Assembly: GCA_019414565.1 (NCBI GenBank)
Contig: DXLU01000017.1
Coordinates: 1 to 57,925 of the forward strand
Source: Collinsella sp.
GTDB lineage: Bacteria > Actinomycetota > Coriobacteriia > Coriobacteriales > Coriobacteriaceae
DNA: 57,925 nucleotides
Direction of reading: 5' to 3'
The translations under genes and the position numbers were made by a program. Shown here one piece after another: positions 14,943 to 22,552 of the stretch. The notes beneath the pieces were generated by a model, which saw only the letters and a list, made by a program, of their open reading frames with translations, was not told where the DNA came from and searched no databases. The first letter of the stretch is position 1. Every line of letters starts with the position of its first letter.

Positions 14943-16373
14943 TTACTTTGCCCCGTGGCCCATCTCGACGACCTTGGTCAGCGACCCAAACACGCCCTCG
15001 TCGGCCACGAGCTGTACCTCGGCACGCTCCAGCTGGACGGCAACGGCGGCAGGAGCGGTACCGCCCTCGGTCGTGCGCGCAGCAACAATCGACGGGATAT
15101 CGAGCGCCTCGGTAATATCGCGCTCAAAAAGCGGGCTCGCCTCCTGGAACACCTCAAACGGCAGGTCCTCAAGATTGCAGCCGCGCTTCTCACACATCAG
15201 GACCAGGTGCCCCACCACAGCGTGCGCCTCGCGGAATGGCAAGCCGCGCTTAGCCAGGTAGTCGGCAACGTCGGTGGCGGCAAGGTGCCCCACGCCGCAC
15301 TCGCGCGCCATGGCATCCTCGTTGACGGTCCAAGTCGAAATCATGCCGGCCATAACGGACAGGCACTGCATGAGCGTGTGAGCGGTATCGAGCGCACCCT
15401 CCTTGTCCTCCTGCAAGTCCTTGTTATAAGCAAGCGGCAGGCCCTTCATGGTTACAAGCAGCTGCACCAGGTTGCCGTAGACGCGGCCGCTCTTGCCGCG
15501 GATCAGCTCGGCAAAGTCGGGATTTTTCTTCTGCGGCATGATGGACGAGCCGGTGGAGTAAGAGTCGGAAAGCGTGATAAAGCCAAATTCGGAGCTCGAC
15601 CACAGCACGATCTCCTCGGAAAGACGCGACAGATGCATGGCCATAACGGAGCCAGCGTAATGCAGATCGAGCAGGAAATCGCGATCGGAAACAGCGTCGA
15701 GCGAGTTAGGGATCACACCCGCAAAGCCAAGTTCGGCAGCCGTCATCTGGCGATCGAGCGGATAGCTCGTGCCGGCAAGCGCGGCAGCACCCAGCGGGCA
15801 GTTGTCGGCGGCATCAAAGGCGGCCTTCAGGCGCGTAAAGTCGCGCGCGAACATCCAGGAATACGCCAGCAAATGATGCGACAGCAGCACGGGCTGAGCA
15901 TGCTGCATGTGCGTATAGCCAGGTAGAATCACTTTGTCGTACTTCTTAGCGGCATCCACCAGCACATGGCGAAACGAAAGATTGGCCTCCATGAGCTCCT
16001 TGGCGAGCGCCTTGACGCCCAGGCGCGTATCGGTCGCAACCTGGTCGTTGCGCGAACGTCCGGTATGCAAGCGCTTGCCCGCCTCGCCGATGCGACGCGT
16101 CAGCTCGCTCTCGATGGACATATGAATGTCCTCGTCGTTGATGTCGAAGGTAAAGTTGCCCGCATCGATATCCTGCTCAATTCCGAGCAGGCCCTCGGAG
16201 ATCGCCTGCTCGTCCTCGGCACTGATGATGCCCTGGGCGGCCAGCATCTTGGCATGTGCCTTAGAGCCGGCGATATCCTGCTTATAAAGATGTTTGTCGA
16301 CCGGCAGCGACGCGCCAAACTCCTGCGTGACCTCGGCCACGCCCGCCTCAAAACGACCGCCCCAAAGAGCCAT
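14943..16373 (-). CDS. argH: Argininosuccinate lyase
   Basis: A 476-residue enzyme of the fumarase/aspartase superfamily that splits argininosuccinate into arginine and fumarate, the last step of arginine synthesis. Clear landmarks are MALWGGRFEAG at the start, the HTGRSRNDQVATDTRL block, HMQHAQPVLLSHHLLAY, and the signature GSSIMPQKKNPDFAE near residue 278. AAGGAG lies 9 nt before ATG 16373; the in-frame start 75 nt further up has no family match. It lies downstream of argG on the same strand, but a terminator and 423 nt separate them, so argH may have its own promoter and possibly its own leader. Confidence 0.95.
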   Translation of the reverse strand: MALWGGRFEAGVAEVTQEFGASLPVDKHLYKQDIAGSKAHAKMLAAQGIISAEDEQAISEGLLGIEQDIDAGNFTFDINDEDIHMSIESELTRRIGEAGKRLHTGRSRNDQVATDTRLGVKALAKELMEANLSFRHVLVDAAKKYDKVILPGYTHMQHAQPVLLSHHLLAYSWMFARDFTRLKAAFDAADNCPLGAAALAGTSYPLDRQMTAAELGFAGVIPNSLDAVSDRDFLLDLHYAGSVMAMHLSRLSEEIVLWSSSEFGFITLSDSYSTGSSIMPQKKNPDFAELIRGKSGRVYGNLVQLLVTMKGLPLAYNKDLQEDKEGALDTAHTLMQCLSVMAGMISTWTVNEDAMARECGVGHLAATDVADYLAKRGLPFREAHAVVGHLVLMCEKRGCNLEDLPFEVFQEASPLFERDITEALDIPSIVAARTTEGGTAPAAVAVQLERAEVQLVADEGVFGSLTKVVEMGHGAK

Positions 16374-16451
16374 GGAACCGTCTCCTTTCATCAAATACCT
16401 AAACAAGCGCCCAAAGCAAGGCACCCTGTCCCTAAAGCGATTTATCAACCG

Positions 16452-16559
16452 CTAGTTTTGCACATCCCCCACCGTGCGCGGGTCCATGCAGCTAATTTGC
16501 AAAGAAGTGACGCACCTGTCACTTGGCGCCCTTCGACTCCCGCCAACCGCATTGAACAT
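16452..16559 (-). CDS. Possible 35-aa upstream open reading frame ahead of argH
   Basis: ATG 16559, preceded by GAGGAG with an 8-nt spacer, opens 35 codons (MFNAVGGSRRAPSDRCVTSL onward) and stops 78 nt before argH. It contains arginines encoded by CGA, AGG and AGG within eight codons. A perfect 7-bp hairpin (AAGTGAC/GTCACTT, 16505-16524) with CTTTGC after it lies directly downstream of those codons. It could be a second arginine-sensing leader; it could equally be chance. Confidence 0.25.
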   Translation of the reverse strand: MFNAVGGSRRAPSDRCVTSLQISCMDPRTVGDVQN

Positions 16560-16611
16560 AATGGATACTCCTCGAATAAATAAAGGTGTAAAGCCCTCAA
16601 ATTGATAGAAA

Positions 16612-16641
16612 GAGCCCCGCCGGACAACCCCGGCGGGGCTC
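16612..16641 (-). terminator. Terminator of argG
   Basis: GAGCCCCGCCGG (16612-16623) pairs perfectly with CCGGCGGGGCTC (16630-16641). On the minus strand TTTCT follows. It lies about 155 nt after the argG stop. Confidence 0.75.
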
Positions 16642-16796
16642 GGACTCAGCCGCAGATGCGGCATCATATATGCGGGCGGAACGTAGGGGCCACCGATGTT
16701 AAGAAGTGTCAGCAAGCATAACGAAAGGTAGGGACCCCGTGCGCCCGTTTTGTATCACGCGGATGGGCCGCGCGGATACCAAGGGAAGGAAAAGCC

Positions 16797-18023
16797 TTAG
16801 GCCTGGGCGGCAGCGGAGCTGGGACCCTGGACCTTAGCCCACGTCTTGAGCGACAGCGTGTCGATCTCGATAAAGCCGGCGCTGGCCTTCTCGTCAAACG
16901 TAGTGTCGCGGTCGTAGGTGGCCAGACCGTAGTCGTAGAGGCTAAAGGGGCTCTTGCGGCCGACAACGTGGCAGTTGCCCTTAAAGAACTTCAGACGGAC
17001 GGTGCCGGTCACGAACTTCTGGGTGTCAGCCATAAAGGCGTCGAGCGCGTTTTTGAGCGGGCTATACCACTGGCCGTTGTACACGGCGGTAGCCCAATCC
17101 TGCTCGAGCTTGATCTTGGTCTTGAGCAGATCGCCCTCAACGCAAATGTCCTCGAGCGCCTTATGGGCGGTGATAAGCGTCAGGGCGCCGGGAACCTCGT
17201 AGCACTCGCGGCTCTTGAGGCCCACCAGACGGTCCTCGACCAGGTCGAGACGGCCAAAGCCATTGTCGCCCGAAATCTTGTTGAGGGCGATGACGATCTC
17301 GGAGAGCTTCATCTTCTTGCCGTCGACGGCGACGGGCTTGCCGGCCTCAAACTCAATCTCGGTGTAGGTCGGGGTGTCGGGCGTGTCCTCGGGATTCTTG
17401 GTCATAACCCAAGCGTCGTCGAGCGGCTCGTTCCAGGGATCCTCCAGATGGCCGCACTCAATGGCGCGACCCCACAGGTTGTCGTCGATGGAATAGGGGT
17501 TGTCGTTGGCACCCTCGGGAACCGGCACGTTGTGGGCGTGGGCATAGGCGACCTCGTCGGGGCGGCACTTCAGATCCCACTCACGAACCGGAGCGATAAC
17601 CTTAAGCTCGGGATCGAGGGCCTTGACGGCAGCCTCAAAACGAACCTGGTCGTTACCCTTGCCGGTGCAGCCATGGGCAACGTAGGTCGCACCAAACTCG
17701 TGAGCGACCTCGACGAGCTTCTTGGCGAGCAGCGGACGAGACAGGGCGGAGAGCAGCGGGTACTTGTTCTCATACATGGAGTTGGCGGCGATGGCCTTAG
17801 TCAGGAACTCATCGGAGAATTCGTCGCGCAGGTCGAGCACCTGGCAATCGAGAACGCCCAGGTCGAGCGCCTTCTGCTTCTTGGCGTCCAGGCCGGTCTC
17901 CTCCTGGCCCACGTTGCCGCAGACGCAAACGACATCGAGATTCTTCTCGTCTTGGAGCCACTTGACACATACAGATGTATCAAGACCACCGGAATATGCG
18001 AGAACGACTTTTTCCTTGCTCAT
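16797..18023 (-). CDS. argG: Argininosuccinate synthase
   Basis: A 408-residue enzyme that joins citrulline and aspartate, using ATP, to form argininosuccinate. The N-terminal pyrophosphatase-type P-loop AYSGGLDTS (9-17) is present, as are YVAHGCTGKGNDQVRFE and the ENKYPLLSALSRPL block. The length is normal. AAAGGA precedes ATG 18023; the in-frame start at 18074 would add 17 non-conserved residues. The 5' region is unusual: an arginine-rich leader peptide (18229-18303) and a terminator hairpin with a T-run (18118-18164) lie between the candidate promoter and the gene, which suggests attenuation by arginine supply. argH follows after a spacer. Confidence 0.95.
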   Translation of the reverse strand: MSKEKVVLAYSGGLDTSVCVKWLQDEKNLDVVCVCGNVGQEETGLDAKKQKALDLGVLDCQVLDLRDEFSDEFLTKAIAANSMYENKYPLLSALSRPLLAKKLVEVAHEFGATYVAHGCTGKGNDQVRFEAAVKALDPELKVIAPVREWDLKCRPDEVAYAHAHNVPVPEGANDNPYSIDDNLWGRAIECGHLEDPWNEPLDDAWVMTKNPEDTPDTPTYTEIEFEAGKPVAVDGKKMKLSEIVIALNKISGDNGFGRLDLVEDRLVGLKSRECYEVPGALTLITAHKALEDICVEGDLLKTKIKLEQDWATAVYNGQWYSPLKNALDAFMADTQKFVTGTVRLKFFKGNCHVVGRKSPFSLYDYGLATYDRDTTFDEKASAGFIEIDTLSLKTWAKVQGPSSAAAQA

Positions 18024-18117
18024 GGCTGTTTCCTTTCGCCCTTGGTAGCTAGTTAGAACATCGGTCAGTTGCAAGTCATTTCAAGGTCAAATACCGTGCA
18101 ATATCAGGTTAAATAGC

Positions 18118-18177
18118 AAAAATCAGCACATACATGCCCTAGAAACATGCAGCAATGTCGTGCTAAAACCCAACGAC
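18118..18177 (-). promoter_or_regulatory. Attenuator (antiterminator/terminator) ahead of argG
   Basis: Read on the minus strand, AGCAC-G-ACAT (18164-18155) pairs with ATGT-AT-GTGCT (18135-18125) and is followed by GATTTTTG (T-run 18122-18118): a Rho-independent terminator about 95 nt before argG. Its 5' arm contains ACGAC (18161-18157), which can instead pair with GTCGT just upstream (18177-18173), and that pairing would break the terminator. Further upstream, CTCTGT and ACAGAG can pair, and the leader's arginine codons (CGACGA) can pair with TCGTC right after its stop. This is the layered layout of amino-acid attenuators. Confidence 0.6.
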
Positions 18178-18228
18178 CTCAAAATGACTCTGTTGAGGCA
18201 ATTCGCCCCATGCGGACAGAGACGATTG

Positions 18229-18303
18229 TTATCGTCGTCGGGAAATTGCGCGCTGGCGTCGGATGGCATTGTCTGCAGTGGTGATGATCTTTACGAACTG
18301 CAT
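18229..18303 (-). CDS. 24-aa arginine-rich leader peptide of argG
   Basis: ATG 18303 has AGGAG 6 nt upstream (GAAAGGAGAGGCAG). The 24 codons end with CGA CGC CAG CGC GCA ATT TCC CGA CGA CGA TAA; the C-terminus reads IRRQRAISRRR. Six of the last ten residues are arginine, four of them CGA, a codon rare in the neighbouring genes. The stop is 205 nt before argG, with a terminator hairpin between. A leader peptide crowded with the pathway's end product at its 3' end is the hallmark of transcription attenuation, as in his, trp and leu operons. Its small size explains why gene finders would miss it. Confidence 0.65.
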   Translation of the reverse strand: MQFVKIITTADNAIRRQRAISRRR

Positions 18304-18406
18304 CTGCCTCTCCTTTCACATATCGCCGGGCGCAATTCAAATATCGCAAACGGTACCTTTTCCTCGGTAAGCGGTTGTTTTTCCGTCTCCGTTTTTGATG
18401 GTCGCT

Positions 18407-18434
18407 ATATTACGCTAAAGTGCCCGCAGTACAA
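18407..18434 (-). promoter_or_regulatory. Candidate promoter of the argG leader transcript
   Basis: On the minus strand TTGTAC (18434-18429) and TAATAT (18412-18407) are 16 nt apart. Transcription would begin near 18400, about 97 nt before the leader peptide. No ArgR box was recognised. Confidence 0.4.
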
Positions 18435-18577
18435 GCGACAAATTCAAATTTCTGAAAAGTTTTTTCATTACTTTGTGAATCATGATGCAAACAGGCTTCG
18501 TTCCTGCGAAAATACGCTCGATTACCAACCGGAGGGTTATTCCGCCCGAAACAATTTAGAAACGGAAAGGCGCTTTT

Positions 18578-19405
18578 ATGCAAACTTACGAATCGGACGC
18601 CGCTATCGGCAACATCAAGATCCTTGCCGTCGATATGGACAAAACATTGCTGACCGACGAGCGCGTACTGCCCCAGGGCCTCGATGAGCGCCTGGAAAAG
18701 CTCGCCGAGGCTGGCATCGTGTTCTGCCCCGCCAGCGGACGTCCCGCCCCCAAGCTCGAGGAGATGTTCGAGGGCATCAAAAACCGCCTTGCTTTTTGTC
18801 CCGACAACGGAGCCTGCGTGATCTATCGCGGCAACTATATCTATAAGAGCACTATCGATGTGGCGCTGTATCAGCAGGTCTTGAGCCGCGCCTCGGAGGA
18901 TCCGCGCGCTGTCCCCGTCCTGTGCTGCTTCGACGAGTTTTACGTGCTTGCTCGCGACCATCAATACCACGACGAGCTCAGCGTTTACTACAACACGATC
19001 AACTACGTCGATACCTTTGAGGGCCTCGACGTCGACTCCAACAAGATCTCGATCTTCTTCCCCGCCTACGATGCCGAGCCCGCATTTCGCGAGGACTATA
19101 ACCCCGCTTTCTCGGACCAGCTCTACGTCACCAATGCCGGCCGCGAGTGGATCGACTTTATGAACCTGGGCGTCGACAAGGGTTCGGGCGTCGCGCACCT
19201 GTGCGAGCAACTCGGCATCGATATCGCCGATGCCGCCGCCGTGGGCGATACCTACAACGACATCCCCATGTTGGAGCGCGTCGGGCATAGCTATATCGTG
19301 GACAATGCCGAAGAGCATATGAACGCGCACGCCAAGTGGCGCATTCCGAGCAACAACGACGGGGGCGTACTGACGCTCATCGATGCCATCTTGGCGGCTC
19401 GTTAA
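18578..19405 (+). CDS. HAD-superfamily (Cof/IIB type) phosphatase
   Basis: A 275-residue haloacid dehalogenase-type hydrolase. Motif I DMDKTLL gives the nucleophile D19 and the acid/base D21. CPASGRPAP holds motif II, K191 lies in VDKGSGVAHL, and VGDTYNDIPML is motif IV. The cap between about residues 85 and 185 is of the C2B (Cof) type, so the substrate is probably a sugar or nucleotide phosphate; it cannot be named. AAAGG lies about 7 nt before ATG 18578. It diverges from argG across a 554-nt region devoted to the argG leader, and ends in a strong terminator. Confidence 0.88.
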   Translation: MQTYESDAAIGNIKILAVDMDKTLLTDERVLPQGLDERLEKLAEAGIVFCPASGRPAPKLEEMFEGIKNRLAFCPDNGACVIYRGNYIYKSTIDVALYQQVLSRASEDPRAVPVLCCFDEFYVLARDHQYHDELSVYYNTINYVDTFEGLDVDSNKISIFFPAYDAEPAFREDYNPAFSDQLYVTNAGREWIDFMNLGVDKGSGVAHLCEQLGIDIADAAAVGDTYNDIPMLERVGHSYIVDNAEEHMNAHAKWRIPSNNDGGVLTLIDAILAAR

Positions 19406-19504
19406 CGTTGCTCGTCGGACCCGGCCGGGCCAGGTCCTAGGTTTACTTACTTGCCGCCGAGATGGCGTCTTGAGTGTCTAGATACTTAGCTGAAATGATT
19501 TGAG

Positions 19505-19545
19505 CAGAGGGGAGCCCCTTGTTGGAAGGGGCTCCCCTCTGTTTT
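19505..19545 (+). terminator. Terminator of the HAD gene
   Basis: A perfect 16-bp stem (CAGAGGGGAGCCCCTT, 19505-19520, with its complement, 19526-19541) around a 5-nt loop is followed by TTTTGG. It lies 100 nt after the stop. Confidence 0.88.
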
Positions 19546-19553
19546 GGTTACTG

Positions 19554-19584
19554 TGGGACAAATTGATCAGTAGTGTTTGTCCCA
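19554..19584. repeat. Short GGGACAAA palindrome between two convergent genes
   Basis: TGGGACAAA (19554-19562) and TTTGTCCCA (19576-19584) flank a 13-nt loop, 58 nt past the polA stop. It may end the polA transcript; the GGGACA arm recalls the other intergenic palindromes. Confidence 0.5.
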
Positions 19585-19641
19585 AATCTTAAGTATGTGG
19601 GGGCTTGCGTCTTGGGCGAGCTTGCCTTACGGAGCGCTTTC

Positions 19642-22386
19642 CTATTTGGCGTCGGCCCAGGTTATGCCGGTGCTGGCTTCGGCGATTAACGGTACGCGGA
19701 GCTCCACCACATGCTCCATGACGTCGCGGACCATGGCGGTGAGGCGCTCGACTTCGTCGACGGGGCACTCAAAGTCCAGTTCGTCGTGTACCTGCAGAAT
19801 CATGTGGGCAGCAAAGCCCTCTTCTTCCAGACGGCGGCTCACGCGGGCCATTGCGATCTTGATGATGTCGGCGGCGGTGCCCTGCATGGGGTGGTTCATG
19901 GCCGTGCGCTCACCAAAGCCGCGGAGCTGTGGGTTTTTGGCCTTGAGCTCGGGAATATGGCGTCTGCGGCCATACATGGTCTCGGCATAGCCCGTCCGCT
20001 TGGCTCGCGCCACCACATTGTCGAGGAACGTGCGCACGCCCGGGTAGGCCTCGTAGTAGCGATCGATCATATCGCGCGCCTCGGCCATCGAGATGTGCAG
20101 CGACTGCGACAGACCATAGGCCTGCTGACCGTACACGATGCCAAAGTTCACGGCCTTGGCGCGGCTACGCAGGTCGGGTGTCACCTCGGACACCGGCACG
20201 CCAAATACGCGCGCGGCCGTCTCGGCATGGAAGTCCTCGCCCTCGTTGAAGGCGCGCACCAGGTGCTCGTCACCCGAAAGATGCGCGAGCAGGCGCAGCT
20301 CGATCTGCGAGTAGTCCACCGCCAAAAAGACGCTGCCCTCGCCCGCCGAGAACGCCGTCTTGACGGTACGCCCCAGCTCCGAGCGCGTCGGAATGTTTTG
20401 CAGATTGGGGTCGCTCGAAGACAAACGCCCCGTCGCGGTGATGGTCTGGTTGTACGTGGTGTGCACACGCCCGTCACCACGGCGCAGCGGGCCCAGCGTG
20501 TCCAGATAGGTCGACTTAATCTTGGACTTCTCACGCCAGTCCAAAATCAGGCACACGATCTCGTGGTCGCGGGCAAGGTCGCTCAGCACCTTGGCGTTGG
20601 TCGAATAGTAGCCGCGCTTGGTCTTTTTGAGGCCCTTGGTCGGAAGTCCCATAACATCAAACAGCACGTGCGAGAGTTGCATGGGGCTGCCGATGTTAAA
20701 GGTCTCGTCGCCGGCCAGGTCGCGAATGCTGCGCTCGACATCGGCAATCTGGGTCGCCAGGCCCTCGGACAGACTGTGCAGGCGGTCGGGGTCCACGAGC
20801 ATGCCCGCGCGCTCCATCTTGGCAAGCACCGGCACGAGCGGCATCTCGATCCCATCGAACACGTTGGCGGCGTTCTCGCAGGCCATGCGGTCACGCAGCG
20901 GTGCAACCAGCGCCAGCGTCAAGGCCGCCGTGCGAGCGGCGGGCGCAGGAGCGTCCTCGCCAGCACCCTCTGCGCCGCGCGCCGCAGGCAGCGCCATCTG
21001 CAGATACGTATCGGCCAGATACACCTCGTCAAACTCGGAGCGGTCGGAATCCAACAGGTAGGCGGCAACAACGGTATCGAAGATGCGCGTGGAATCGACT
21101 GCCAGCGGATCCATGAGCTCGAGCTCAGAAGAATCGATGGGCGAAAGCTCATGCAAAAGCGCCTTCATATCCGGGCTCGCCACACGGCCTTCCATAAACA
21201 GACGCGCGAGCACGCCGGCAATCACGCCGTGGGCGAAGTTGAAGCCCTCAACCTCAGCCGCCGCACCGCTGTCGCCCTCCTCGAGCGCAAACAGGCCCTT
21301 GGACGTCGCCAACCACAGCGTGCGCGTCAGCCCAAAGAGCGCGCCCTCTTCCTTGTCATCGTCCACCACGGCGGCGACCCACTCGCCGGCATCAATCACG
21401 CGGGAGACCTCAGCCGCAACGGCACCAAGCGCGCCAGCATCGCCGGCGGCTGCGCGCAAAACGGCGGGAATCTCAAACGTGCTGGCAGCAGCGCCACCCT
21501 CGCCGCCGATCAGCGCCAAGAAACGGTTCTGCATGGCGGTGATACCAAGCGTACCCAGCGCCGCGGAAACCTCATCGGCAGAAAACGCTGGGAAGGATGT
21601 TTCGTCAAAGTCGAGCTCGACGGGCGCATCGGTGCGGATGGTCGCCACCTTACGGCTCAGCAGCGCGTCGTCGATGTGTGCGCGCAGGTTTTCTCCCATC
21701 TTGCCCTTGACCTCGTCAGCATGCGCGATGACCTCGTCAAGGCTGCCGTACTGCGCGATGAGCGCACTCGCCTTTTTGGGGCCGATGCCCGGTACGCCGG
21801 GAATGTTGTCCGACGTATCGCCCTTCAGACCGTAAAAATCGGGCACGAGCGCCGGCGTGATGCCGTGATACAGGTCGTCCACGCTCTCGGGCGTCATGAT
21901 CGCCACGTCGGACAGGCCCTTGCGAGTCGAGACCACGTTGACGTGCTCGGTCACGAGCTGATACATGTCGCGGTCGCCGGTCACCAGCAGCATGTCGCAG
22001 CCGGCCTCCTCGCCCAGGCGCGCCATGGTTCCCAGGATATCGTCGCCTTCCCAGCCCTCGGACTGCAAAATGGGCACGTTGAGCGCGGCGAGCAGCTCCT
22101 TGATCATGGGGAACTGCGCGTGCAGGTCGGGGTCCATGGGCGGGCGCTGCGCCTTGTACTGCGGCAGCATCTCCATACGCACGCGCGGCTTGCCCTTGTC
22201 AAACGCCACGACAACGCCGTCGGGATTAAAGGCATCGATCATCTTGAGGAACATGTTCAGAAAACCAAAGATCGCGTTGGTGGGGCGACCGTCCGGCGCG
22301 TTCATGGTCGGCGGCACGGCGTGGAAGGCGCGATGCATGAGCGAGTTGCCGTCGATGACGGCAAAGGTACGGCGCTTTTCAGACAT
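19642..22386 (-). CDS. polA: DNA polymerase I
   Basis: A 914-residue repair and Okazaki-fragment polymerase. Residues 1 to about 300 form the 5' nuclease domain (FAVIDGNSLMHRAF, VTGDRDMYQLV, GVPGIGPKKASALIAQYG). The C-terminal polymerase has motif A with D691 in AVDYSQIELRLL, motif B RSRAKAVNFGIVYG (740-753) and motif C VHDE (866-869). The middle domain lacks the acidic 3'-5' exonuclease motif I (no DxE at the expected place, where VAAVVDDDKEEG is found), so proofreading is probably lost, as in Taq and Bacillus enzymes. ATG 22386 is preferred over one 39 nt upstream, since the family sequence begins near MSEKRRTFAVIDG. It is divergent from the aminopeptidase gene. Confidence 0.95.
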   Translation of the reverse strand: MSEKRRTFAVIDGNSLMHRAFHAVPPTMNAPDGRPTNAIFGFLNMFLKMIDAFNPDGVVVAFDKGKPRVRMEMLPQYKAQRPPMDPDLHAQFPMIKELLAALNVPILQSEGWEGDDILGTMARLGEEAGCDMLLVTGDRDMYQLVTEHVNVVSTRKGLSDVAIMTPESVDDLYHGITPALVPDFYGLKGDTSDNIPGVPGIGPKKASALIAQYGSLDEVIAHADEVKGKMGENLRAHIDDALLSRKVATIRTDAPVELDFDETSFPAFSADEVSAALGTLGITAMQNRFLALIGGEGGAAASTFEIPAVLRAAAGDAGALGAVAAEVSRVIDAGEWVAAVVDDDKEEGALFGLTRTLWLATSKGLFALEEGDSGAAAEVEGFNFAHGVIAGVLARLFMEGRVASPDMKALLHELSPIDSSELELMDPLAVDSTRIFDTVVAAYLLDSDRSEFDEVYLADTYLQMALPAARGAEGAGEDAPAPAARTAALTLALVAPLRDRMACENAANVFDGIEMPLVPVLAKMERAGMLVDPDRLHSLSEGLATQIADVERSIRDLAGDETFNIGSPMQLSHVLFDVMGLPTKGLKKTKRGYYSTNAKVLSDLARDHEIVCLILDWREKSKIKSTYLDTLGPLRRGDGRVHTTYNQTITATGRLSSSDPNLQNIPTRSELGRTVKTAFSAGEGSVFLAVDYSQIELRLLAHLSGDEHLVRAFNEGEDFHAETAARVFGVPVSEVTPDLRSRAKAVNFGIVYGQQAYGLSQSLHISMAEARDMIDRYYEAYPGVRTFLDNVVARAKRTGYAETMYGRRRHIPELKAKNPQLRGFGERTAMNHPMQGTAADIIKIAMARVSRRLEEEGFAAHMILQVHDELDFECPVDEVERLTAMVRDVMEHVVELRVPLIAEASTGITWADAK

Positions 22387-22552
22387 ATTGAATACCTCGC
22401 TTTGGGCTGGGCACGGTTTGCTCACACCAGTTTACACGCTCCCCGCCCCGCGGCCACCGCACATCAGGCTTCCCTGCCGCCGCGGGCCCGCGCGTGATAC
22501 GATGGCTCACGGTACATCAACCAGCACGATCGATCCGAAAGGAGCCTGCGTC

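Larger units (their letters stand above)
16374..16796. other. 423-nt spacer between argG and argH
   Basis: In transcription order it holds the argG terminator (16641-16612), the possible 35-aa upstream frame (16559-16452) with its internal hairpin (16505-16524), and a GGCACCCTGTCCC segment (16415-16427) related to the GGGACAG repeats. No larger gene is present. Confidence 0.5.

Noticed and set aside
18024..18577. T-box or ArgR operator ahead of argG
   Set aside because: No T-box consensus (specifier stem and AGGGUGGNACCGCG) and no convincing ArgR dyad were found; the arginine-codon leader explains the region better.
18160..18687. A 175-codon plus-strand frame between argG and the HAD gene
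   Set aside because: No ribosome-binding site, no domain, and it runs through the argG leader region and into the HAD gene in another frame.
19711..22497. A 928-codon open frame on the plus strand opposite polA
   Set aside because: It is antisense to an intact polymerase with every family motif; long antisense frames are expected in GC-rich DNA with C/G-ending codons. The product is His/Arg/Gly-rich with no recognisable domain.
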